Shown: positions 1 through 5,693 of the stretch, one piece after another
How positions within the stretch are numbered: position 1 is the stretch's first letter
Layout: each line of letters begins with the position of its first letter
NCBI GenBank assembly: GCA_903827735.1
Contig: CAIKJM010000592.1
Location: forward strand, 1-5,783
Reading direction: 5' to 3'
Length of the DNA: 5,783 nucleotides
Source of the DNA: an uncultured Rhodanobacter sp.
Lineage (GTDB): Bacteria > Pseudomonadota > Gammaproteobacteria > Xanthomonadales > Rhodanobacteraceae
The notes under the pieces: model-generated
Told to the model about the DNA's origin: nothing
The model's input: only the letters and a program-made list of their open reading frames with translations
Databases searched by the model: none
Program-made: the position numbers and the translations under genes

Positions 1-576
1 ATGATTACTTTCATGGGTCTGTTTACGCAGCTGCGCCAGCGTGAGGTGGACATACCAGGAATGGGGCGCCAGTTCGGCACACCTGTTCAACTCTCGCTCG
101 GCCGCATCCAAATCGCCAAGGAAGGTTAGTGCTTTAGCAAGATTGTGGCGAAAATCCGCGTGATAAGGGAGTAGATCAACGGCCCGCTGGTACTGCTCTC
201 GCGCCCGCCCATGTTGATTGGCACGTGAGAGCACTACGCCCAAAGTATCGAGTGTTGGCGCGTCGAGCGGCGATAACTTCAGCGCACGATCTACCATCGC
301 GACTGCGTCTGCCGAGCGATTCACCATCGATAGTACCTTGGCGAATTGCGCCACATACTCGGCGCGCCCCGGGTCCAGCTGTACCGCTCGCTGCAGACCT
401 TCCAGCGCATGGGGAATACGCTTGAGTCCCAAAGCAGCCAATCCGATCAGATAGTGAAGACCCGCATGCTGTGGAGCAACCGGCAGGAGCGACAGCCCCA
501 GATCAAACGACTGTTGCCAGTTTCCTTGGTTGTATGCCGCCGTGGCCTGCGCAAAGAGCTTGTTGGGGTCGGACAT
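1..576 (-). CDS. TPR-repeat protein, N-terminal part (probable TPR-sulfotransferase), cut by window edge
   Basis: The minus-strand frame is open from an ATG at 576 to the left edge, giving 192 residues and no stop. About five tandem 34-residue tetratricopeptide repeats follow one another at roughly residues 3-36, 37-70, 71-104, 105-138 and 139-172. They show the usual small and aromatic TPR positions and the helix-closing LDP, LSP and LAP turns (for example AVQLDPGRAEY and ALKLSPLDAP). TPR arrays are protein-binding scaffolds. The end of the visible part (LTLAQLRKQTHESNH) resembles, from memory, the junction seen in TPR proteins that continue into a PAPS-dependent sulfotransferase domain. That domain would lie outside the window, so the call is inference. 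There is no signal peptide, so the protein is probably cytoplasmic. The start is the first ATG after an in-frame stop at 589-591; only a weak AGG at 588-590 precedes it, 11 bases away. It lies 44 bases downstream of the c-di-GMP gene on the same strand, so co-transcription is possible. Confidence 0.85.
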   Translation of the reverse strand, partial: MSDPNKLFAQATAAYNQGNWQQSFDLGLSLLPVAPQHAGLHYLIGLAALGLKRIPHALEGLQRAVQLDPGRAEYVAQFAKVLSMVNRSADAVAMVDRALKLSPLDAPTLDTLGVVLSRANQHGRAREQYQRAVDLLPYHADFRHNLAKALTFLGDLDAAERELNRCAELAPHSWYVHLTLAQLRKQTHESNH

Positions 577-609
577 GCGGCGCGGGACCTACCGATTAAT
601 TAGGATCCG

Positions 610-615
610 ATTATG
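610..615 (-). promoter_or_regulatory. possible -10 element in front of the TPR gene
   Basis: The gap between the two minus-strand genes contains CATAAT on the minus strand, a five of six match to the sigma70 -10 box. It sits about 34 bases before the TPR start codon. No good -35 box is found at 16-18 bases; the best is TTCATG at spacing 18, which lies inside the end of the upstream coding region. The TPR gene may therefore have its own weak promoter or simply be read through from the upstream gene. Confidence 0.2.
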
Positions 616-620
616 CATGA

Positions 621-2753
621 TCACGACGACGCCCATGAACCGAGCAAGCCGGCCTCACGTAACGCCTCGGCCGTCATCGGCTTGGCGAGGTAATAACCCT
701 GCAGCTCGTCGCAATCCAGCGCGATCAGCGCGGCGTGTTGCTCCGCCGTTTCCACGCCCTCGGCGACCACACGCAGGCCAAGCGAGTGGGCCAACCGGAT
801 CACCGCATCGACCACCGCGCGCGCGTCGGCGGATCTGTCCAGGTCGCGGATGAAGCTGCGGTCGATCTTCAACTGTTGTACCCGCAACTGACGCAGATAG
901 GCGAGGCTCGAGTAGCCGGTGCCGAAGTCGTCAATCGACAGCGACACGCCAAGCTCGGAGAGCTGGCGCAAAACACGTTGGGTCGATGCGGTATCTTCCA
1001 TCGCTACCGATTCGGTCACTTCGCACATCAGCTGATGCGGAGCGACCGAATACCTCGTGCACAGATGGCGCAAACGCGTGGCCAGATCGGGCTGACGCAG
1101 CTGATAGCCGGAAAGATTGATCGCCACCCGCACGTGTCTGCCTTCGCGCTGCCAAATCGACAGCTGCCGACAAACCGCCTCGATCACCCAGTCGCCAATG
1201 GCAATGATCAGGCCGAAGCGCTCGGCAAGCGGAATAAAAACGTCCGGCAACACCTCGCCCAGGCTGCTGTTATGCCAACGTAGCAGCGCCTCGACGCCGA
1301 CGACATGCCCCAGTCGGCCGTCAACTTTCGGCTGATAGCGCAGCTGAAATTCCTCGCGTCCCACGGCGCCGCGCAGGGCCTGCTGCAGCTCCATCTGATC
1401 GGTGGCGCCGGACTGCATGTGCGGCGCGTATACGGCATAACCGTTGCCGCCGTTGTACTTGGCCACGTACATGGCCGCGTCGGCGCTGCTGATCAGGCGG
1501 TCCCGCACCGCGTGGTCCGGAAAGATGGCGATACCGATCGAGCAGGAGAGCGATATCTCGCGATCGGCAATCTCCAGAGGCGCGCTGAGCGACTGCAGGA
1601 TGCGATCGGCCAGACTTACCGCGTCGCTCACGCCCTCAACCTCTTCCAGCAGTATCAGGAATTCGTCGCCGCCGATCCGCGCCGCCGTATCGGTATCCCG
1701 AATCAGTTCACTCAGACGGTTCGACACCTGACGCAGCACTTGATCGCCGGCGGCGTGGCCGTAGCTGTCGTTGACTGGCTTGAACCCATCCAGATCGATA
1801 AACACTACGGCCAACTTGGTCAGCTTGCGCTTGCCTGGATAGTTCGCCTGTCGGCTGATTCGATTCAGCGCACCGTTGAGGCGGTCTTCCAGCAATGCCC
1901 TATTGGGCAACCCGGTCAGCGGATCGCGAAAAGCCATCCACTGCAGTTCGGCGTTGGCTCCCTGCAGCTGCTGGTTGGCCTGCTCCAATGACGCCGCCAT
2001 GCTTACGGCCCGCACCTGCTGCCGCGCGTCGAGCATCGAAGTAAACAGCGTGATCGACAGCAGAATCAGCGATGCGAACACCACCATCGTGCCTAGATTG
2101 TGGCCGCCGATGCCATTGGCGGTTCCGCAGACGGCACCAGCCGGAAAACCCGCCGCCGCCATGCCGGTGTAGTGCATACCGACGATGGCCGTGCCCAAGA
2201 TCACCGCGGCTACGCCCTGGGTAAGATACGCCCAAAGTCCGCTTAGCCGGCGCATGGCAAAGAATACTCGCAGCGCGATCGCCGAGGCGAATAGCGCGAT
2301 CAGTACCGAAAGACCGACCAGCGGTGCGTTCCAAAGGATCACGGGTGTCAGCAGCATCGCCATCATGCCGACGTAATGCATGCCGCAGATGCCCGTGGCC
2401 ATCGCGATGGCGCCAATGATCCATGCCGAGCGTGACAAACGATCACGTGCCGCCAGCAAAAGCGATATAAGGGATACAGAAACGGCCACCAACCACGACA
2501 CGAGGGTCAGCGTCGGATCGTAGGTGATGGTGATTGGCAGCCCCATCGCAAGCATGCCGACAAAATGCATCGACCAGATGCCGGTACCCATCACTAGGGC
2601 CCCACCGGCGGTCCAAAGGACGACCGCTTCACGATCCCTACCGCGAACTCGCCGCGCCAGATCCAGCGCCACGTACGAGGCATAAATGGCGATGATCACG
2701 GATAACGCGACGCCGCCATTGTCGTAAGTTGGATGCAAAGTCTGCAGCGACAT
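621..2753 (-). CDS. MHYT-GGDEF-EAL membrane protein, cyclic-di-GMP synthase/phosphodiesterase
   Basis: This 710-residue inner-membrane sensor would control cyclic-di-GMP. The N-terminus holds about seven hydrophobic segments (near 13-33, 43-70, 82-102, 109-133, 145-166, 175-201, 218-241) with three MHYT signatures: MHFVGM at 62-67, MHYVGM at 125-130 and MHYTGM at 193-198. MHYT domains are proposed to bind copper and sense a diatomic gas. A short Gln/Ala-rich linker, possibly coiled coil (245-271), leads to a GGDEF domain (DPLTGLPNR near 277; metal-site D320; intact GGDEF at 361-365). An RxxD inhibitory site (RDTD, 352-355) lies five residues before it. The EAL domain follows, with EALLRW at 488-493, N546, E578 of EVTES, DDFGTG at 608-613, K629, E665 of AEGVET and Q685. 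All recognised catalytic residues of both domains are present, so the protein could be bifunctional. The ATG at 2753 is preferred over the GTG at 2795 because GAGGAAGG lies nine bases upstream. The TPR gene follows after 44 bases. Confidence 0.95.
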   Translation of the reverse strand: MSLQTLHPTYDNGGVALSVIIAIYASYVALDLARRVRGRDREAVVLWTAGGALVMGTGIWSMHFVGMLAMGLPITITYDPTLTLVSWLVAVSVSLISLLLAARDRLSRSAWIIGAIAMATGICGMHYVGMMAMLLTPVILWNAPLVGLSVLIALFASAIALRVFFAMRRLSGLWAYLTQGVAAVILGTAIVGMHYTGMAAAGFPAGAVCGTANGIGGHNLGTMVVFASLILLSITLFTSMLDARQQVRAVSMAASLEQANQQLQGANAELQWMAFRDPLTGLPNRALLEDRLNGALNRISRQANYPGKRKLTKLAVVFIDLDGFKPVNDSYGHAAGDQVLRQVSNRLSELIRDTDTAARIGGDEFLILLEEVEGVSDAVSLADRILQSLSAPLEIADREISLSCSIGIAIFPDHAVRDRLISSADAAMYVAKYNGGNGYAVYAPHMQSGATDQMELQQALRGAVGREEFQLRYQPKVDGRLGHVVGVEALLRWHNSSLGEVLPDVFIPLAERFGLIIAIGDWVIEAVCRQLSIWQREGRHVRVAINLSGYQLRQPDLATRLRHLCTRYSVAPHQLMCEVTESVAMEDTASTQRVLRQLSELGVSLSIDDFGTGYSSLAYLRQLRVQQLKIDRSFIRDLDRSADARAVVDAVIRLAHSLGLRVVAEGVETAEQHAALIALDCDELQGYYLAKPMTAEALREAGLLGSWASS

Positions 2754-2762
2754 ACCCTGCGG

Positions 2763-2770
2763 CCTTCCTC
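2763..2770 (-). promoter_or_regulatory. ribosome binding site deciding the start of the MHYT-GGDEF-EAL gene
   Basis: On the minus strand GAGGAAGG is followed by a nine-base spacer and the ATG at 2751-2753. The upstream in-frame GTG at 2793-2795 would add 14 residues rich in Arg that place this ribosome binding site inside the coding region. The ATG start also puts the protein's N-terminus just before the first membrane segment, as usual for MHYT proteins. Confidence 0.7.
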
Positions 2771-2946
2771 GTGATATGCGGCGACAGAGGATCACACCAT
2801 GGTCGCCACTTCTGCCCTAACGCTCATCGCATCGAACGCCATTCATCCAATGACGGAGTGTAGCCACCCTGCCGCGTTCATCGCATTGATGCAACAAAGT
2901 CAGACACCGATTGGCCGCTCGCCCCGGTTAGAAGCATTGACGGAAA

Positions 2947-2959
2947 CGGCACCTTGCCG
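2947..2959 (-). terminator. weak hairpin after the 2H phosphoesterase gene
   Basis: CGGCA and TGCCG form a five-base-pair GC-rich stem with a three-base loop, 34 bases past the stop codon. On the minus strand it is followed by TTTCC. The stem is short and the T-run is minimal, so this would be an inefficient terminator at best. Confidence 0.2.
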
Positions 2960-2992
2960 GATCGCGCCGAACCATCAGCCCATCGACTTGCC

Positions 2993-3598
2993 TCAGCCCC
3001 CCAATTCGAGCGGCCACCGCCCCATAACTTCATGTTTGGACTGACCAAAAAAACTGCGAATGAGCACGAATTCCCGCGCTCTCCAACTGATCGGCGGAAT
3101 CGGCTGTTCGATAGCCTCGATCCCCTGGCCGTAAAGCAGGGTGACGTGCGGCATATAGCTGGAAACGCCAGGCACGAACAAACCTTGCGCGTACTGCGCC
3201 TGAGCCAGCGCCTTGCGCAAGCCCAGCGCGAGTTGAGTAGTGGCAGCATCCGCGCACAGCACGAACGGAAAGCGCCCATCCGAGCCGGCATTGCTGAAAC
3301 GCATCGCGCTATCAAGGGTGACGTCGAACGCTTTCATTCGCACGTTTTCGGCAGCAGCCAGCAGCGCACCCTCCAGCGGCTGCCGTAAACGATCGGGCTT
3401 GCCGATCGGCGTTAGCGTGACGTGCAGCCGATCGATGTCGACGGCCGAACCGCCCAGTCGATGCGACTTCACGAAGCGCTCGCCGATGCGGATGATCTCG
3501 GCCTTGCTCTCTTCATCCGGCAGCAGGGCGAAAAACATATTGACGCCATCCAGCAAAAGGCGATTCGGGCTGAGTTTGAACGAGGATTGCAAATCCAT
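2993..3598 (-). CDS. 2H phosphoesterase / 2'-5' RNA ligase family protein
   Basis: The 201-residue protein carries the two HxTx signatures that define the 2H phosphoesterase superfamily: HVTL at 59-62 (LHVTLTPIG) and HVTL at 151-154 (PHVTLLYG). The two histidines form the active site that opens or forms 2',3'-cyclic or 2'-5' phosphodiester bonds. MFFALLPDEE at 21-30 is the usual first beta strand, and the C-terminus (FVLIRSFFG, 177-185, and GRWPL, 193-197) matches the closing strands of ThpR/LigT-like proteins. The family's physiological role in bacteria is mostly unknown; RNA-end processing is likely, and the exact substrate cannot be read here. The protein is cytoplasmic, with no signal or membrane segment. 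ATG at 3598 is chosen because TAAGG lies seven bases upstream. A shorter form from Met21 would keep all motifs, but has no clear ribosome binding site. It is read away from the divergent oxidoreductase gene. Confidence 0.9.
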   Translation of the reverse strand: MDLQSSFKLSPNRLLLDGVNMFFALLPDEESKAEIIRIGERFVKSHRLGGSAVDIDRLHVTLTPIGKPDRLRQPLEGALLAAAENVRMKAFDVTLDSAMRFSNAGSDGRFPFVLCADAATTQLALGLRKALAQAQYAQGLFVPGVSSYMPHVTLLYGQGIEAIEQPIPPISWRAREFVLIRSFFGQSKHEVMGRWPLELGG

Positions 3599-3777
3599 GG
3601 ACGGACCTTATCGCGAACTAGTTTCTGGCGTGGACGAATCTGACCGTTCGATGCCGCACAGGCTACCTGTCCTCGTTGCGGCCATGTACATCGGGGTCGA
3701 AGCAAGATGTTGCCTCGTGTAACCGCCGCATACCACGCCAATGTAAACCAAACCATACGCAACATGGGCGTCCACAT
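3469..3777 (-). CDS. doubtful small ORF with a strong ribosome binding site
   Basis: I do not recognise this product. An ATG at 3777 on the minus strand is preceded, six bases away, by GGAGGT within AAGGGAGGT (3784-3792), the best Shine-Dalgarno in the left 5 kb. The frame gives 102 residues. The first 20 (MWTPMLRMVWFTLAWYAAVT) are hydrophobic and aromatic and could be one membrane segment or a poor signal peptide. The rest is Arg/Cys/Ser-rich, and the last 130 bases run inside the 2H phosphoesterase gene in another frame, where composition looks like a shadow. Third codon positions are not GC-rich, unlike the neighbouring genes. It may be a short membrane peptide, the front of a decayed gene, or chance. 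It lies directly upstream of the 2H gene on the same strand, so a translated leader is another possibility. Confidence 0.22.
   Translation of the reverse strand: MWTPMLRMVWFTLAWYAAVTRGNILLRPRCTWPQRGQVACAASNGQIRPRQKLVRDKVRPWICNPRSNSARIAFCWMASICFSPCCRMKRARPRSSASASAS
3606..3610 (-). promoter_or_regulatory. ribosome binding site of the 2H phosphoesterase gene
   Basis: TAAGG on the minus strand lies seven bases before the ATG at 3596-3598. It favours the 201-residue start over Met21, which keeps both HxTx motifs but lacks a recognisable Shine-Dalgarno. Confidence 0.5.
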
Positions 3778-3972
3778 CAGACTACCTCCCTTCAAAACGC
3801 TAAACACTCTTTGAAGTGCATCGAATGCGCGCCACACAGACGCCTGCTGCAGTTTCCGAGGACCTAGTACGAAGCCGAGTTGACGCCCTCGCAGCGAGAA
3901 TGACCGTGAAGTACCAGGAGACGTCTCTACGCTCATGAAGCGACGTCGACCTTCGGCAAGAGGATGGGACCA

Positions 3973-3990
3973 ATGCCGTCTGACAGGCAT
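3973..3990. promoter_or_regulatory. inverted repeat over the oxidoreductase -35 box (candidate operator)
   Basis: ATGCC, eight bases, GGCAT form a perfect five-base inverted repeat. Allowing one bulged A, the arms extend to CC(A)ATGCC and GGCATGG. The -35 box CTGACA lies in the spacer, so a dimeric regulator bound here would block RNA polymerase. Bacterial Old Yellow Enzyme genes are often under repressors of electrophile stress, but no regulator gene is present in the window, so the role is inferred from position only. Confidence 0.3.
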
Positions 3991-4008
3991 GGCGTTTACC
4001 CTTACGAT
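3980..4008 (+). promoter_or_regulatory. sigma70-type promoter of the Old Yellow Enzyme gene
   Basis: CTGACA (3980-3985, five of six to TTGACA), a 17-base spacer and TACGAT (4003-4008, four of six to TATAAT) form a well-spaced promoter. The predicted start is near 4015, giving a leader of about 28 bases before the ATG at 4043. The leader has no clear Shine-Dalgarno. Confidence 0.45.
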
Positions 4009-4042
4009 GAAGGGCTAAACTCCAATAACGCACGACGTTGCT

Positions 4043-5281
4043 ATGACGACATCCATCGCTTCGCCTCTTACCTTGCCTAACGGCATAACGCTAACGAATC
4101 GCCTGGCCAAGGCGGCCATGGAAGAGAACATGGCTGAGGCCGGCCAGCTGCCTGGAGCCGCGATTTATCAGCTTTACCGCAGGTGGAGCGAGGGCGGTGC
4201 GGGACTGATCATCACCGGCAATGTCATGGTCGACGCGCGCGCGCTGACGGGCCCTGGCGGCGTCGTGCTGGAAACGGACACGCCGCTGGCCCCTTTTGTG
4301 GAGTGGGCCAAGATCATGCGCTCGCACGGCGCACAGGCGTGGGTGCAGATCAGCCATCCGGGGCGCCAGGTTAGAGCCGAAATGGGTGGCGCAGTGTGGG
4401 CGCCTTCGGCGGTTCCGCTGGATCTGGGCAAGCATAGCAAGCTGTTTACGCGGCCAAAGGCAATGACCGCTGCGGAAATCGAAGAGACGATTCAGCGCTT
4501 CGCTGCGACCGCTCATGCAGCCGAACAGGCTGGCTTTACCGGCGTTGAAATACACGCCGCTCACGGCTATCTGCTGTCGCAGTTTCTGTCGCCGCATACC
4601 AATCAGCGCACGGACCAATGGGGCGGCAGCCTGGCGAATCGCGCGCGTCTTCTGCTCGATATCGTCCGCGCCGTGCGCGCTCGCGTCTCGGCGACCTTCT
4701 GCGTGGCGGTCAAGCTCAATTCCGCGGATTTTCAGCGCGGCGGATTCTCCGAAGATGACGCCAAACAGGTGGTACTGTGGTTGAACGAGCTTCCGGTCGA
4801 TCTGGTCGAGCTATCCGGCGGCAGCTACGAAAGCCCAGCCATGCAGGGACGTACGGCCGATGGACGAACGCTGGCGCGCGAGGCGTTCTTTCTCGAATTC
4901 GCCCGCACGATTGCCGGCGTCGCGCGCATGCCTATCATGACAACCGGCGGAATACGACGCCGCGCGATCGCCGATGAGGTGCTGGCTAGCGGCATAGCCG
5001 TCGTCGGCATAGCCACTGCCCTGGCTGTCGCGCCCGACCTTCCCAGCAATTGGCTAGCGGGCGGCCAGCGGATCGCGGAGATACCGCGCGTTGAGTGGAA
5101 GGACAAAGGCATGGCCGGCTTGGCCACCATGTCACTGGTCAAACGCTATCTGTGGGCTTTCGCCAAAGGCAAAAAACCCGCAAGCCGCTACTCGCCGCTT
5201 TTCAGCCTGATTATCGATCAATGGCGGCTGAAACGACTCGCCGGTCGGTATCGACGGTGGCTCGCTACACGGCATTTGTAA
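4043..5281 (+). CDS. Old Yellow Enzyme family NADH:flavin oxidoreductase
   Basis: This 412-residue FMN protein of the Old Yellow Enzyme family would use NAD(P)H to reduce activated C=C bonds such as those of enones or other electrophiles; the natural substrate is unknown. It is a single TIM barrel: PLTLPNGITLTNR at 8-20, WVQISHPGRQ at 100-109, active-site HAAHGY at 171-176 (H171 and H174 as the ligand-binding pair), the long family signature QFLSPHTNQRTDQWGGSLANR from 180, FMN-contacting K224, and the glycine pair at 302-303 for FMN phosphate. The C-terminal Fe-S/FAD part of 2,4-dienoyl-CoA reductases is absent. The YqjM-type cysteine near position 26 is missing (AAMEENM), so it is not the thermophilic-like thiol class. 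The usual Arg in the GRxL motif before PDLP appears as Thr325 (VGIATALAVAPDLP). A basic tail (about 365-412) ends the protein. It is cytoplasmic and appears monocistronic. The start fits the family N-terminus although no clear Shine-Dalgarno precedes it. Confidence 0.93.
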   Translation: MTTSIASPLTLPNGITLTNRLAKAAMEENMAEAGQLPGAAIYQLYRRWSEGGAGLIITGNVMVDARALTGPGGVVLETDTPLAPFVEWAKIMRSHGAQAWVQISHPGRQVRAEMGGAVWAPSAVPLDLGKHSKLFTRPKAMTAAEIEETIQRFAATAHAAEQAGFTGVEIHAAHGYLLSQFLSPHTNQRTDQWGGSLANRARLLLDIVRAVRARVSATFCVAVKLNSADFQRGGFSEDDAKQVVLWLNELPVDLVELSGGSYESPAMQGRTADGRTLAREAFFLEFARTIAGVARMPIMTTGGIRRRAIADEVLASGIAVVGIATALAVAPDLPSNWLAGGQRIAEIPRVEWKDKGMAGLATMSLVKRYLWAFAKGKKPASRYSPLFSLIIDQWRLKRLAGRYRRWLATRHL

Positions 5282-5592
5282 ATACACAAAAAGTTCGCCG
5301 GAAATATCAGCGTCGGTTGATGCTTTATCGCATGCAGTCAAAGGCACTGGAACGTGGAACATAAGACAAATAAAAAAGCAAGATCTTTCGCCAAAAAAAA
5401 CGCAGCGTCATCGCGGAAATTCCACAGCCCAAATACCTTTCAGAGCATCCCAAAGATGTCAGTGCCGGTGCGCAATCCCTCTTGCATACGTGTTAGAGCA
5501 TGGTCATTAACATCAAGTGAATGACTTATGCTGGGACGAATTACATTTATCCCATATATAGCATCATGAAGTTTTATATGTATTTGTGAAAT

Positions 5593-5606
5593 TAAATAAT
5601 TATTTA
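5593..5606. repeat. perfect 14-base AT palindrome
   Basis: TAAATAATTATTTA reads the same on both strands. It lies in the most AT-rich part of the window, next to a tiny minus-strand ORF. Palindromes of this kind can be regulator sites, but in AT-rich DNA chance occurrence is not rare. Confidence 0.4.
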
Positions 5607-5611
5607 TTGGA

Positions 5612-5644
5612 TTATTTCTTATAGACGATGATTTTCAAGATCAT
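5612..5644 (-). CDS. ten-codon ORF with a consensus ribosome binding site
   Basis: On the minus strand GGAGG (5652-5656) is followed by seven bases and an ATG at 5644 that opens MILKIIVYKK and a TAA. The spacing is ideal. The peptide is hydrophobic with a Lys tail. It could be a leader peptide or a small regulatory peptide; no amino-acid run typical of attenuators is present. Nothing in the sequence proves that it is translated, and no clear promoter was found upstream. Confidence 0.2.
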   Translation of the reverse strand: MILKIIVYKK

Positions 5645-5656
5645 TATGTTTCCTCC

Positions 5657-5693
5657 ATTCGTCACGCTAAATAAACGCATTTAGACGGCGAAT
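5657..5693. repeat. imperfect inverted repeat / hairpin next to the ten-codon ORF
   Basis: The inner arms CTAAAT (5667-5672) and ATTTAG (5679-5684) pair perfectly around a six-base loop. The outer arms ATTCGTC (5657-5663) and GGCGAAT (5687-5693) pair with one G-T wobble, separated from the inner stem by a small internal loop. Read on the minus strand the outer stem has one C-A mismatch, and the hairpin ends directly before the GGAGG of the ten-codon ORF. It might fold in its leader RNA. Confidence 0.3.

Larger units (their letters stand above)
2754..2992. other. intergenic region between two minus-strand genes
   Basis: These 239 bases hold no credible gene. They must carry the end of the 2H phosphoesterase transcript and, probably, the promoter of the c-di-GMP gene. 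The best -10 candidate on the minus strand is TACACT at 2857-2862, but no matching -35 box stands out at the normal distance. A small hairpin (CGGCA, 3-base loop, TGCCG, at 2947-2959) followed on the minus strand by only three T residues is a poor terminator. A 12-base direct repeat with one mismatch (CGCTCATCGCAT at 2821-2832 and CGTTCATCGCAT at 2875-2886) could be a regulator site or chance. Confidence 0.5.
3599..4042. other. 444-base gap between divergent genes
   Basis: The gap separates the minus-strand 2H gene from the plus-strand oxidoreductase. The right 70 bases hold the oxidoreductase promoter and an inverted repeat. The left part holds the hydrophobic small-ORF candidate on the minus strand. 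A 37-residue plus-strand frame at 3825-3938 (beginning MRATQTPAAVSEDLV) has protein-like composition, but no good ribosome binding site and no recognised family. Several short open frames overlap here on both strands, so part of this segment could be the remains of a degraded gene. No RNA gene or mobile-element end was recognised. Confidence 0.5.

Noticed and set aside
218..603. Plus-strand frames antisense to the TPR gene
   Set aside because: The minus strand gives regular 34-residue TPR repeats; the plus frames give low-complexity Arg/Ser sequence.
735..1991. Long plus-strand open frames (735-1283 and 1305-1991) antisense to the c-di-GMP gene
   Set aside because: They mirror GC-rich codons of the GGDEF and EAL domains on the opposite strand, resemble no family, and the minus-strand gene is beyond doubt.
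1900..2424. Minus-strand 174-codon frame inside the MHYT region
   Set aside because: It is an out-of-frame shadow of the MHYT membrane domain, rich in Arg, His and Gly, with no recognised motif.
3240..3722. Plus-strand 160-codon frame antisense to the 2H phosphoesterase
   Set aside because: Ser/Arg-rich shadow composition with no motif; the opposite strand carries two HxTx motifs in the right places.
4091..4618. Minus-strand 175-codon frame antisense to the Old Yellow Enzyme gene
   Set aside because: Shadow of the plus-strand gene, whose family signature is unmistakable.
5393..5400. Eight-A run read as a T-run terminator on the minus strand
   Set aside because: The bases before it on the minus strand do not form a stem longer than three or four pairs.
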